DNA of 45,167 bases from Nonomuraea zeae (GTDB lineage: Bacteria; Actinomycetota; Actinomycetes; Streptosporangiales; Streptosporangiaceae). Position 1 is the stretch's first letter; each line of letters starts with the position of its first letter. This document shows positions 7,012 to 15,316 of this stretch, piece by piece. The notes below the pieces were generated by a model. That model did not search any database. It worked only from the letters and a program-made list of their open reading frames with translations, and had not been told where the DNA came from. The translations under genes and the position numbers were made by a program. Location: the NCBI RefSeq assembly GCF_005889725.1, contig NZ_VCKX01000075.1, forward strand, positions 1 to 45,167, in the 5' to 3' direction.

Positions 7012-8820
7012 TCAGCCGGTCGGGGGGACGATGCCGTACTCGTGGATCTTGCGGTAGATCGTCGCCCTCGACATGCCGAGCGACCTGGCGGCCTTGATCT
7101 TGTTGCCGTCGGAGTCGAGCAGGCTCTGCACGATGGCGTCCCGTTCCATGGACTCCAGGGGGCTGAGCACGCGGCGGCTGACCGTGCGGCATTCCGGCGG
7201 CAGGTCGCCCGGCTGGATCGAGCCGGTGCGCCGGTACTGGACGACCCGCCTGAGCACCTGCCGGAGCTGTTCGGTGTTGCCGGGCCAGCTCGCCCGTACG
7301 AGCACCTGCATCGCCTCCGGCGAGCAGGACAGCCGGCCGTCCGGCATGAGCTTGGCCAGGAAGAACGGCACCAGCGCGTGCACGTCCTCGACGTGGTGCC
7401 GCAGCGGCGGCAGCTCGACCGTGCTCGGGAAGTACCGCAGCAGCTCGCTCAGCTCGCCGCCGTCGGGGTGGCGGCTCAGCGTGACCGCGACCCAGAGCGG
7501 GCTCTGCCGGTTCGCGGCCGTCGCCGCCCGCAGCGCCCTGGACAGCGCGCGCAGCCGTCCCGCGGCCAGCCGGTCGACGTGCCGGATCACCAGGCTGCCC
7601 GCGCCTTCCAGCAGCTCCCGCCGCGTCCCGTCCAGCCAGCCGTGCTCCCCGGCCTCGGCGGCGTCCAGCACGGAGAAGCGGGCGGCCGGGGTCCGGCCCT
7701 GGTGCACCGCCCTGAGCAGGGCCAGCTTGCCGACGCCGCGCTCGCCCTCCAGGGCGAGCCACTCCCCCGAGGCATGGATCGCCTCGACCTGGTGGCAGCC
7801 GCGCAGCCACAGCGCGCCCGAGCCGACCAGTCCCGGCAGGAACGAGCGCGCCGGCGTCACGATCTCCGCGCGCGGCCGGCTCCCGAGCTCGGCCAGCTTC
7901 ACGTGCACCACGCCGCCGGAGAGCCGGCCGGCACCCGGTACGGGACGGCAGTGCAGCCGGGCCCGCACGCCGCTGGGCAGCTCGACCGTGACCGGCGCGG
8001 TGGGGTGGCGGCCGGCCAGCGTCTCGGCCGCCTGCGCGAGCAGGATCGACTGCTCGCCCGGATCGAGCACCTGCCGGGCGTGGTCGTTCAGCATCACGAC
8101 GTCGTTGCTGAGCGCGAACACGATGCCGGCGGTGCGACGGCAGGTCCGCAGGTACTCCTGGAGCAGCTCCAGCTCGCGGACGCTGCTGTCGGCGAAGAGC
8201 GCCTGCTGGATCTGGCCGGCCGTGGTCTTCGCCAGCGCCAGCAGCAGCGGGTCGGCGTGCCTGCGCCAGCAGGTCAGATCGACCGCGCCGATCGTCTTCC
8301 CCGAGATCGGGTGGTGGATCGGCACGCCGGCGCAGGCGAGGTCCTCCAGGTGCTCCGCGTAGTGCTCGTGGCCGAACACCTGCATGGGGCCGCCGCCTTC
8401 GAGCGCCGTGCCGATGCCGTTGGTGCCGACGAGCTCCTCCGCGTAGCTGAAGCCGGGCGCGAGCTGGACCCGGTCGAGGTGCGCGTCGAGCTCGCGGTCG
8501 GCCGCCAGCCGGGCCAGCACCAGGCCCGCGGGATCGGTGAGGATGATGCTGATCGGCTGGCCGTCCAGATGCTCGCGCAGGTGCGTGAGCACCGGCAGGG
8601 CGCTGCGGCTGAGCGGGGTGTCGAGGTCGGGGTCGCGCAGGTAGGTCAGGTCGATGTGATCGGCCGCCACGTTCCAGTGCCGGGAGCGCCACCACGACGC
8701 CAGGATGGTCTCACGTACCTGGCGGGGATCGACGGGCTCGGCGGTCAGGAAGCGTTCGCGGGCCTTGGCCACAGCCTCGCCGTCGGTGGGGTCACCTGGA
8801 CGCGTCAGCGTGGGCGGCAT
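7012..8820 (-). CDS. MimR/AcoR-type GAF-AAA-Fis transcriptional activator
   Basis: A 602-residue regulator. The N-terminal half is a GAF-type effector domain (a GFSYAEELVGTNGIGTAL stretch typical of AcoR-like proteins). The centre is a degenerate AAA+ module and the C-terminus a Fis-type helix-turn-helix (KIKAARSLGMSRATIYRKI). The Walker A is GERGVGKL, with Leu replacing Thr/Ser, and no GAFTGA loop is present, so it should not remodel sigma-54 polymerase. The ATG at 8820 was preferred over an in-frame start at 8934, which would place codons across a perfect palindrome. It is divergent from the monooxygenase operon and most likely activates it in response to substrate, as MimR does for mimABCD. 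Confidence 0.88.
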   Translation of the reverse strand: MPPTLTRPGDPTDGEAVAKARERFLTAEPVDPRQVRETILASWWRSRHWNVAADHIDLTYLRDPDLDTPLSRSALPVLTHLREHLDGQPISIILTDPAGLVLARLAADRELDAHLDRVQLAPGFSYAEELVGTNGIGTALEGGGPMQVFGHEHYAEHLEDLACAGVPIHHPISGKTIGAVDLTCWRRHADPLLLALAKTTAGQIQQALFADSSVRELELLQEYLRTCRRTAGIVFALSNDVVMLNDHARQVLDPGEQSILLAQAAETLAGRHPTAPVTVELPSGVRARLHCRPVPGAGRLSGGVVHVKLAELGSRPRAEIVTPARSFLPGLVGSGALWLRGCHQVEAIHASGEWLALEGERGVGKLALLRAVHQGRTPAARFSVLDAAEAGEHGWLDGTRRELLEGAGSLVIRHVDRLAAGRLRALSRALRAATAANRQSPLWVAVTLSRHPDGGELSELLRYFPSTVELPPLRHHVEDVHALVPFFLAKLMPDGRLSCSPEAMQVLVRASWPGNTEQLRQVLRRVVQYRRTGSIQPGDLPPECRTVSRRVLSPLESMERDAIVQSLLDSDGNKIKAARSLGMSRATIYRKIHEYGIVPPTG

Positions 8821-8834
8821 GGGGCCCCCTGTTC

Positions 8835-8850
8835 GCGGGAACGTTCCCGC
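8835..8850. promoter_or_regulatory. Perfect 16-bp palindrome upstream of the activator gene
   Basis: GCGGGAACGTTCCCGC reads identically on both strands and lies 15 bp upstream of the activator start. It may be an operator, for autoregulation, or a leader hairpin. It differs in sequence from the GTCTCA sites. Confidence 0.5.
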
Positions 8851-8927
8851 GGGCGGGGTCCGGCCCACGGGGTGGGGTTCACGGTTTACGTCGCGTTTAC
8901 ACAATACGCGGCGCGTGTCCGATACCT

Positions 8928-8942
8928 GTCTCATATTGAGAC
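8928..8942. promoter_or_regulatory. Candidate activator-binding site A (GTCTCA-n3-TGAGAC)
   Basis: Perfect inverted repeat GTCTCATATTGAGAC in the divergent region, 57 bp upstream of the 81-residue gene and about 108 bp upstream of the activator start. It shares CTCATnTTGAGACCGC with site B before the alpha subunit, a degree of conservation expected of a regulator-binding site. Confidence 0.6.
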
Positions 8943-8999
8943 CGCCAGGTCATCGGTGACGCCGTTCGATCGGGTTGCTCATCCGCGAGGAGGTGCCCG

Positions 9000-9245
9000 A
9001 TGGACCGGCCGCGTGCTCAGCAGGACGAGACCTACAACCCATGGAGCGTGGTCAACCTGGTCTTCCACCACCTGGCCGCGCAGGGCCTGCACCCCGTGCT
9101 GGGCGGCGCGGACCCGGGTGGCCCGGCCGCCGAGCTGCTGCGGGCGCTGGGCGTCGAGCCGGCGCCCGAGGGGATCACGCACGCCGCCGAGGACGTCCGG
9201 CGGGAGCTGGCCGCCCTGCGGGCCGCCGTGCTGGGCGATCGCTGA
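9000..9245 (+). CDS. Small hypothetical protein leading the diiron monooxygenase operon
   Basis: An 81-residue acidic protein preceded by a strong GAGGAGG 6 bp before the ATG, so it is clearly translated. The N-terminus (DETYNPWSVVNLVFHHLAAQG) looks like an amphipathic helix, and the C-terminus (EDVRRELAALRAAVLG) is a second helix. No cysteines, signal or membrane segment. I do not recognise the family. It lies between the two GTCTCA sites, ahead of the hydroxylase, so it may aid assembly or regulation of the monooxygenase, but that is inferred from position only. Confidence 0.72.
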   Translation: MDRPRAQQDETYNPWSVVNLVFHHLAAQGLHPVLGGADPGGPAAELLRALGVEPAPEGITHAAEDVRRELAALRAAVLGDR

Positions 9246-9250
9246 GCGCT

Positions 9251-9299
9251 GCCTCATCTTGAGACCGCAGCACGCCCGGCGCCGTGGTCTCATCCGGAC
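9251..9299. promoter_or_regulatory. Candidate activator-binding sites B and C before the alpha subunit
   Basis: Site B (9251-9265, GCCTCATCTTGAGAC) differs from the perfect repeat in one arm position and in the spacer, and keeps the flanking CGC of site A. A half-match GTCTCATCC starts at 9287. Both lie 38-86 bp upstream of the hydroxylase start, suggesting a second, internal promoter. Confidence 0.55.
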
Positions 9300-9336
9300 G
9301 CACGAGGAGTGTCGGCCTCACGGTGAGGAGTGACGC

Positions 9337-10989
9337 ATGAGTCGCCAGAGCGTGGCCAGGGCTCACCAGAAGATCCAGGAGCTGTCCTGGGAACCGATGT
9401 ACCACGAGCCGGTGTCCCAGTACGGCACCGACTACACCTTCAGGAAGGCGCAGAAGAAGGACCCGCTGAAGCAGGTGCTGCGGTCGTACTTCCCCATGCA
9501 GGAGGAGAAGGACCACCGCGTCTACGGCGCGGCCGACGGCGCGATCCGCGGCAACATGTTCCGCCAGGTGCAGGAGCGCTGGCTGGAGTGGCAGAAGCTG
9601 TTCCTCAGCATCATCCCGCTGCCGGAGATCTCCGCGGCCCGGGCGATGCCGCTGCTCTTCCGTACGGTGCCCAACCCCGAGCTGCACAACGGCCAGGCGA
9701 TCCAGATGATCGACGAGGTGCGGCACTCGACGATCCAGCAGAACCTCAAGCGCCTGTACATGAACAACTACATCGACCCGGCCGGCTTCAACAGCAGCCT
9801 GCGCAACTTCCAGAACGACTACTGCGGGACGATCGGCCGCCAGTTCGCCGAGGGCTTCATCACCGGCGACGCCATCACCGCGGCGAGCATCTACCTCACG
9901 ATCGTGGCGGAGACCGCGTTCACCAACACGCTGTTCGTGGCCATGCCCGCCGAGGCCGCCGCCAACGGCGACTACCTGCTGCCGACGGTGTTCCACTCCG
10001 TCCAGTCCGACGAGTCCCGGCACATCAGCAACGGCTACGCGACCCTGCTGATGGCGCTCGCCGACGAGGGCAACCACCAGCTGCTGGAGCGCGACCTGCG
10101 CTACGCCTGGTGGAACAACCACCGGGTGGTGGACGCGGCCATCGGCACGTTCATCGAGTACGGCACCAAGGACCGGCGCAAGGACCGGGAGAGCTACGCC
10201 GAGATGTGGCGGCGGTGGATCTACGACGACTACTACCGCAGCTACCTCGTGCCGCTGGAGAAGTACGGCCTGGTCATCCCGCACGACCTGATCGAGGAGG
10301 CGTGGAACCAGATCTGGAACAAGGGCTACGTGCACGAGGTCGCCCAGTTCTTCGCCACCGGCTGGCTGGCCAACTACTGGCGGATCGACCCGATGACCGA
10401 CCAGGACTTCGAGTGGTTCGAGCACAAGTACCCCGGCTGGTACGACCGCTACGGCAAGTGGTGGGAGAACTACAACCGCCTCTCGACGCCCAACGGCCAC
10501 CACCCGATCGTGTTCGAGGACGTCGACTACCAGTACCCGCACCGCTGCTGGACCTGCATGGTGCCCTGCCTCGTCCGCGAGGACATGGTCATGGCCGAGG
10601 TCGAGGGGCAGTGGCGCACGTACTGCCACGAGGCGTGCCGCTGGACCGACGTGACCGCGTTCCGCCCGACCTACCAGGGCCGCGAGACCCCCAACATGGG
10701 CCAGCTGATCGGGTCCCGGGAGTGGGAGACGCTCTACCACGGCTGGAACTGGGCCGATGTCGTCACCGACATGGGCTTCGTCCGCGACGACGGCAGGACG
10801 CTGGTCGCGCAGCCGCATCTGAACCTGGATCCGGCGAAGATGTGGACCCTCGACCACCTGCGCCGCTGCCCGCCGCTGCAGAGCCCGAACGTGCTGCTCA
10901 ACCAGATGTCGCCGCAGGAGAGGGCGGCCTTCCACGCCGACTACGTGCGCGGCGGCCCCGCCGGCCGTCCGGCGCCCAAGCTCGCGTAA
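9337..10989 (+). CDS. prmA: Propane/phenol-type soluble diiron monooxygenase, hydroxylase alpha subunit
   Basis: A 550-residue catalytic subunit. The diiron ligands are at E97, E127-x2-H130, E192 and E226-x2-H229. The spacings (30, 65, 34) equal those of methane monooxygenase MmoX (E114, E144xxH147, E209, E243xxH246). The sequence is of the actinobacterial propane 2-monooxygenase PrmA / MimA kind. A C-terminal Cys/His cluster (RCWTCMVPC, YCHEACRW) is a feature of the phenol/propane branch. It has a GTGAGGAGTG ribosome-binding region and is followed after 3 bp by the reductase gene. It hydroxylates alkanes, ketones or phenols using O2; the exact substrate cannot be read from the sequence. mimA is the alternative symbol. 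Confidence 0.94.
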   Translation: MSRQSVARAHQKIQELSWEPMYHEPVSQYGTDYTFRKAQKKDPLKQVLRSYFPMQEEKDHRVYGAADGAIRGNMFRQVQERWLEWQKLFLSIIPLPEISAARAMPLLFRTVPNPELHNGQAIQMIDEVRHSTIQQNLKRLYMNNYIDPAGFNSSLRNFQNDYCGTIGRQFAEGFITGDAITAASIYLTIVAETAFTNTLFVAMPAEAAANGDYLLPTVFHSVQSDESRHISNGYATLLMALADEGNHQLLERDLRYAWWNNHRVVDAAIGTFIEYGTKDRRKDRESYAEMWRRWIYDDYYRSYLVPLEKYGLVIPHDLIEEAWNQIWNKGYVHEVAQFFATGWLANYWRIDPMTDQDFEWFEHKYPGWYDRYGKWWENYNRLSTPNGHHPIVFEDVDYQYPHRCWTCMVPCLVREDMVMAEVEGQWRTYCHEACRWTDVTAFRPTYQGRETPNMGQLIGSREWETLYHGWNWADVVTDMGFVRDDGRTLVAQPHLNLDPAKMWTLDHLRRCPPLQSPNVLLNQMSPQERAAFHADYVRGGPAGRPAPKLA

Positions 10990-10992
10990 GAC

Positions 10993-12027
10993 ATGGCCGA
11001 CAAGCATGTCGTGCGGTTCGAGCCGGTCGGCATCGAGATCGAGGTCGCGGAGGACCAGACGGTGCTGCGCGCCGCGGCCGAGCAGGGGCTCATGCTCATG
11101 CACGGCTGCAAGGAGGGCCAGTGCGCCGCCTGCAAGTCGTTCGTGCTCGACGGCGACGACATCGAGCTCGACCGGTACTCGACCTTCGCGCTGCCCGACT
11201 ACGAGAAGGAGGAGGGCTTCACGCTCCTGTGCCGGGCGCACGTGTACGAGGACGTCACGATCGAGCTGCTCAACTACGACGAGGAGATGATCCGCTCGGG
11301 GCTGCCGATCCAGGACGCGGTGGCCGAGGTCGTCGCCAACGACCCGGTCACCCACGACCTGCGCCACCTGGTGCTGCGGCTCGTCGAGCCCGCGGAGATC
11401 AGGTTCTTCCCCGGGCAGTACGTGGACATCGCCGTCCCGGGGACCGGGCAGACCCGCTCGTTCTCGATGGCGAACACCTCCAGCCGCGACGGCGGCCGGC
11501 TGGAGTTCATCATCAAGGTGTATCCCGGCGGGCTGTTCTCGCACTACCTGGACACCCGGGTCGCGATCGGCGACCGGCTCGGCCTGACCGGCCCGTTCGG
11601 CGTCTTCACGCTGCGCGAAGGGCACGACGAGGACCTGGTCTTCGTCGGCGGCGGCGCCGGCATGGCCCCGATCCTCGCGCTCCTGCGCTCGATGGCCGAG
11701 CGCGGGATCCGGCGCAGGGCCACCTACTACTACGGCGCGCGGCGCCGCCGCGACCTGTGCTTCGAGGGCGAGCTGCGCGCCCTGGAGAAGGACCTGCCCG
11801 GCTTCCGTTACGTGCCCGCGCTCTCCGAACCCGCCGCCGGCGAGGAATGGGACGGCGAGGTCGGGCTCATCACCGACGTCGTGCGACGGCACGAGCACGA
11901 TCTCAAGGGCGCGCACGCCTACCTCTGCGGGCCGCCGCCCATGGTCGAGGCCGCGATGCCGCTGCTGGCCACGCTCGGGGTTCCACAGAAGCACATCTAC
12001 TACGACAAATTCACCACGACCGGGTGA
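10993..12027 (+). CDS. prmB: Monooxygenase reductase (2Fe-2S, FAD, NAD(P)H)
   Basis: A 344-residue three-domain reductase. An N-terminal plant-type ferredoxin domain has Cys39, Cys44, Cys47 and Cys80. The FAD domain has RSFSMANT, and the nucleotide-binding domain has GGGAGMAPILALL and CGPPPMVEA. It passes electrons from NAD(P)H to the diiron hydroxylase. It starts 3 bp after the alpha-subunit stop with no distinct Shine-Dalgarno, so it is probably translated by reinitiation. Confidence 0.95.
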   Translation: MADKHVVRFEPVGIEIEVAEDQTVLRAAAEQGLMLMHGCKEGQCAACKSFVLDGDDIELDRYSTFALPDYEKEEGFTLLCRAHVYEDVTIELLNYDEEMIRSGLPIQDAVAEVVANDPVTHDLRHLVLRLVEPAEIRFFPGQYVDIAVPGTGQTRSFSMANTSSRDGGRLEFIIKVYPGGLFSHYLDTRVAIGDRLGLTGPFGVFTLREGHDEDLVFVGGGAGMAPILALLRSMAERGIRRRATYYYGARRRRDLCFEGELRALEKDLPGFRYVPALSEPAAGEEWDGEVGLITDVVRRHEHDLKGAHAYLCGPPPMVEAAMPLLATLGVPQKHIYYDKFTTTG

Positions 12028-12041
12028 GGGGGACAAACCTT

Positions 12042-13205
12042 ATGACAACCCCGCGAAGCGTGCCCAAGCCGGTCTTCACCGACGCCGAGGCCGGCGCCAA
12101 GGAGTTCCCGGATTCGACCGCGCGCGAGTTCACCTACTACACCCCGCAGAAGCGCAAGCGGACCCACTACGAGGACGTCACCGTCGAGGTCCAGCCGGAC
12201 CCGCGGCACTACCTGAGCCAGGGCTGGCTGTACGGGTTCTCCGACGGCCGCGGCGGCTACCCGCTGGACTGGACCGCGCTCAAGGCGTGGGGCCAGGACC
12301 GCCCGGAGCCCGAGCGGGGCCCCGGCTCGGGAGGCAAGGGCTACGACTGGCCGGCGCACGGCTGGCACGAGTTCCGCGACCCCAACCAGGAATGGGAGCT
12401 GTCCCTCTACCGCTACAACTCCAACGTGGTCCGCCAGCTCGGCCAGAACATCGAGGCGGCCAGGCAGGCCAAGGCGTTCGAGCAGTGGACCCCGAACTGG
12501 GTGCGCTTCGTGGAGAGCCACGTCGGCGCGTGGATGCACGTCGACCACGGGCTCGGCCTCTACCTGTTCGCCAATGCCAACCGCCGCGCACCGACCAACA
12601 TGCACAACAACGCGATCTCGGTCAACAGCATGCACCGGATCAGGGCGGCGCAGGACCTCGCTCTGTACAACCTGACGCTGAGCGAGGAGATCGAGGAGTT
12701 CGACGGCGCGGCGCACCTCGAAGCCTGGGACCAGGACCCCTCGTGGCAGGGCGTACGGCGCACCGCCGAGCAGCTCACCGCGGTCGACGACTGGTGCGAG
12801 GCGGTCTTCGCCGCGAACGTGGTCTTCGAGCCGCTGGTCGGCGAGCTGTTCCGGAGCCACCTGGTGCAGCAGGCCGCTCCGCGCAACGGCGACTTCGTCA
12901 CCCCGACGATCGTCGGCGCCGAGGAGTACGACTACGCCGAGCGGGACCTGCGCTACACGCGGGTCATGTTCGGGCTGCTGGCCGACGACAGGGAGTTCGC
13001 CCGCCACAACACGACGATCATGCAGGAGTGGGTCTCGATCTGGGTGCCGCGCGCCCTCACCGCCGCCCGCACGCTGCAGCCGCTGTGGTCGCAGCCCGAC
13101 GCGAAGCCGCCCCGCTTCGAGTCCTGCCTGGACCGGGTCAAGAGCCGCTTCGCCGGCCTCCTGTCCGAGCTTCACCTGGAGACGCCGAAGGAGCTGACGC
13201 AATGA
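12042..13205 (+). CDS. prmC: Monooxygenase hydroxylase beta subunit
   Basis: A 387-residue non-catalytic hydroxylase subunit with the ferritin-like helical scaffold but without the paired ExxH iron sites. Recognisable segments are REFTYYTPQKRKRTHYEDVT, NMHNNAISVNSMHRIRAAQDLALYNL and the YDYAERDLRYTR region. It packs against the alpha subunit in the heterotetrameric hydroxylase. The ATG at 12042 lies 14 bp after the reductase stop, and the stop overlaps the coupling-protein start (ATGA), consistent with stoichiometric synthesis. Confidence 0.93.
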   Translation: MTTPRSVPKPVFTDAEAGAKEFPDSTAREFTYYTPQKRKRTHYEDVTVEVQPDPRHYLSQGWLYGFSDGRGGYPLDWTALKAWGQDRPEPERGPGSGGKGYDWPAHGWHEFRDPNQEWELSLYRYNSNVVRQLGQNIEAARQAKAFEQWTPNWVRFVESHVGAWMHVDHGLGLYLFANANRRAPTNMHNNAISVNSMHRIRAAQDLALYNLTLSEEIEEFDGAAHLEAWDQDPSWQGVRRTAEQLTAVDDWCEAVFAANVVFEPLVGELFRSHLVQQAAPRNGDFVTPTIVGAEEYDYAERDLRYTRVMFGLLADDREFARHNTTIMQEWVSIWVPRALTAARTLQPLWSQPDAKPPRFESCLDRVKSRFAGLLSELHLETPKELTQ

Positions 13206-13579
13206 CCGCGTACAAGACGGCGCAGAGCCCCTTCAAGTCCGACAGCACCTCATCCGGCATGTGCGGGTTCACGCTCATGAACAACCAGGTCGGCGTGGTG
13301 GTGGCCGAGGTCATGGGCACCAAGCCCGGCGTACGGGTGACGCCGCTGCCGTCGATGATCCGCATCGACGCCGTCCGGCGGATGGACGTCCTGTACGACG
13401 AGATCTCCGAGGCGCTCGGCGAGGAGCCCGGCTACTTCGACGCCGCCGAGTTCGAGGAGAACATGTCCACGCACTACGGCCGGATGATCCACGAGGACGA
13501 CCGGACCATCATGTTCGCCAACCCCGAGGACGCGGCCGAGTATCTCGGCTTCGACCTGACCGCCGCGCCGAGGAGGTGA
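13202..13579 (+). CDS. prmD: Monooxygenase coupling/regulatory protein
   Basis: A 125-residue MmoB/DmpM-family effector with no cofactor, binding the hydroxylase to control O2 activation and substrate access. The family core is seen in CGFTLMNNQVGVVVAEVM, then GVRVTPLPSMIRIDA and a MDVLYDEISEALGE stretch. ATGA overlap with the beta subunit. Length agrees with PrmD/MimD. Confidence 0.92.
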   Translation: MTAYKTAQSPFKSDSTSSGMCGFTLMNNQVGVVVAEVMGTKPGVRVTPLPSMIRIDAVRRMDVLYDEISEALGEEPGYFDAAEFEENMSTHYGRMIHEDDRTIMFANPEDAAEYLGFDLTAAPRR

Positions 13580-13583
13580 CGCC

Positions 13584-14612
13584 GTGTACGAGAAGGACGG
13601 CGAGCAGTATTTCGTGGTCGACAGCCACATGCACTACTGGAACGCCGCGCCGGACAACTGGGTGCCGGGCGCCGAGCGTTACGCCAAGGGCTGGATCGAG
13701 TGCTTCCACGCCTACCAGGGGCTGGCTCCGGCGGAGACCCACTGGCCGATGGAGAAGTTCCAGAAGTACTCCGAAGAGGACCTGATGCGGGATCTCTTCC
13801 AGAACGGGCACGTGGACGTGGCGATCTTCCAGCCGACGTACCTGACGGAGTGGTACAAGGAGGGCTTCAACACCACCGAGCGCAACGCGGCGCTCGGCGA
13901 GCGGCATCCCGGCAAGTTCATCGCGAACACCCGCTGGGACCCCCGCGACGGCGACGACGGGCTCAAGACGCTCGCCCACAACGTCGAGCGCTACGGCTGC
14001 AAGGGCGTCAAGCTCTACACCGCCGAGTGGCGGGACGGCTCCCGCGGCTGGACGCTGAAGGACCCGGCGGCCTACCGCTATCTGGAGGCGTGCAGGGAGC
14101 TCGGGATCGTCAACATCCACGTGCACAAGGGCCCCACGATCTGGCCGCTGGACAAGGACGCCTTCGACGTCTCCGACGTCGACCACGCCGCGACCGACTT
14201 CCCCGAGCTGAACTTCATCGTCGAGCACGTCGGGCTGCCGCGCATCGAGGACTTCTGCTTCATGGCGACGCAGGAGCCCAACGTGTACGCGGGACTCTCG
14301 GTCGTCATCGGCGGCCTCATGCACGCCCGCCCCAAGTTCTTCGCCAAGGTGATGGGCGAGCTGCTGTTCTGGGTCGGCGAGGACAAGATGACCTTCGGCA
14401 GCGACTACGGGATCTGGGAGCCCAAGTGGCAGATCGAGGGCTTCGTCGACTGGGACTACCCGAGCGAGGAGTTCTCCGACTATCCCCGGGTCACCACGGC
14501 GACGAAGAAGAAGATCCTCGGGCTGAACGCGGCGCGGCTCTACGGCATCGAGGTGCCGGCCGAGCTCCGGCTCGACGCACCGCGGGACGTCCCGCCGCTC
14601 ACTCCGGCATGA
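13584..14612 (+). CDS. Amidohydrolase-family (amidohydrolase 2) protein of the monooxygenase operon
   Basis: A 342-residue TIM-barrel metal-dependent hydrolase with N-terminal DSHMHYW metal motif, internal IHVHKGP, IVEHVGLPR, and a C-terminal FGSDYGIWE aspartate. It starts at GTG with AGGAGG 7 bp upstream and ends overlapping the next gene (ATGA). Related proteins recur after prm/mimABCD genes in actinobacteria. The reaction is unproven. It may decarboxylate or hydrolyse a product, or help cofactor or enzyme maturation. Confidence 0.9.
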   Translation: MYEKDGEQYFVVDSHMHYWNAAPDNWVPGAERYAKGWIECFHAYQGLAPAETHWPMEKFQKYSEEDLMRDLFQNGHVDVAIFQPTYLTEWYKEGFNTTERNAALGERHPGKFIANTRWDPRDGDDGLKTLAHNVERYGCKGVKLYTAEWRDGSRGWTLKDPAAYRYLEACRELGIVNIHVHKGPTIWPLDKDAFDVSDVDHAATDFPELNFIVEHVGLPRIEDFCFMATQEPNVYAGLSVVIGGLMHARPKFFAKVMGELLFWVGEDKMTFGSDYGIWEPKWQIEGFVDWDYPSEEFSDYPRVTTATKKKILGLNAARLYGIEVPAELRLDAPRDVPPLTPA

Positions 14613-15316
14613 GCGCCGTGAGCGACGGGTCGCGCATCCTCGCCGCCCTGGCGACGGTGCGCGACCCCGAGCTGGACGAGCCGATCACCTCGCTCGGGTT
14701 CGTCGCGTCGTGCGCCCTGTCCGAGGACGGGTGCGCGGAGGTGCGGCTGCGGCTGCCGACGTACTTCTGCGCGCCCAACTTCGCCTTCCTCATGGTCGCC
14801 GACGCCCACGACGCGGTGTCGGCGATGGAGGGCGTACGCCACACCGAGGTGGTCCTGGAGGACCACTTCGCGGCCGAGGCGATCAACGACGGGGTGGCCG
14901 CGCGGGCCGGGTTCGCGCGGGCCTTCGCCGGCGAGGCCGCCGGGGAGCTCGACCGGCTGCGCGCCGACTTCCTGCGCAAGGCCGTGCTGGCCGGCACCGA
15001 CCAGGTGTGCAGGACCGCACTGGCCGCGGGCGCCGAGCCGGCGGCGCTGGCCGGGCTGTCACTCGGCGACGTGCCGGGCTCCCCCGAGCTCGACCGGCTG
15101 CGCCACCGGCGCGGCGAGCTGGGCCTGCCCGCGGGGGACGACGCCCCGCTGCTGATCGACCCGGCGACGGGCGCGCCGATCGCCGCGGACGCGGTTTCGC
15201 GGCATCTGCACCGGGCGCGCACCACGCGGGTGGGCATCGAGGCCAACACCGGCATCTGCCGCGGTCTGCTGCGGCACCGGTACCAGGACGAGGGAGAAGG
15301 CGAGGAGGACCGATGA
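14609..15316 (+). CDS. MIP18/DUF59-family iron-sulfur assembly-like protein
   Basis: A 235-residue protein whose first 100 residues match the MIP18 (DUF59/PaaD-like) fold: RDPELDEPITSLGFV, then RLRLPTYFCAPNFAFLM with a conserved cysteine. The C-terminal 130 residues are Ala/Arg/Leu-rich and unassigned, ending in RVGIEANTGICRGLL with another cysteine. MIP18 proteins deliver Fe-S clusters or metal to target enzymes. Inside a diiron-enzyme operon, metallation of the hydroxylase or reductase is a reasonable inference. It overlaps its neighbours by 4 bp on each side. Confidence 0.85.
   Translation: MSAVSDGSRILAALATVRDPELDEPITSLGFVASCALSEDGCAEVRLRLPTYFCAPNFAFLMVADAHDAVSAMEGVRHTEVVLEDHFAAEAINDGVAARAGFARAFAGEAAGELDRLRADFLRKAVLAGTDQVCRTALAAGAEPAALAGLSLGDVPGSPELDRLRHRRGELGLPAGDDAPLLIDPATGAPIAADAVSRHLHRARTTRVGIEANTGICRGLLRHRYQDEGEGEEDR

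Noticed and set aside
8943..9336. Sigma-54 (-24/-12) promoter before the monooxygenase operon
   Set aside because: I looked because the activator is of the sigma-54 enhancer-binding type. No TGGC-n8-TGC pattern is present, and the activator lacks GAFTGA.
9175..12036. Very long open frame on the minus strand opposite the monooxygenase genes
   Set aside because: It is a high-GC antisense shadow with low-complexity Arg/Val/Asp/His composition and no family motif. The plus strand encodes unmistakable enzyme subunits.
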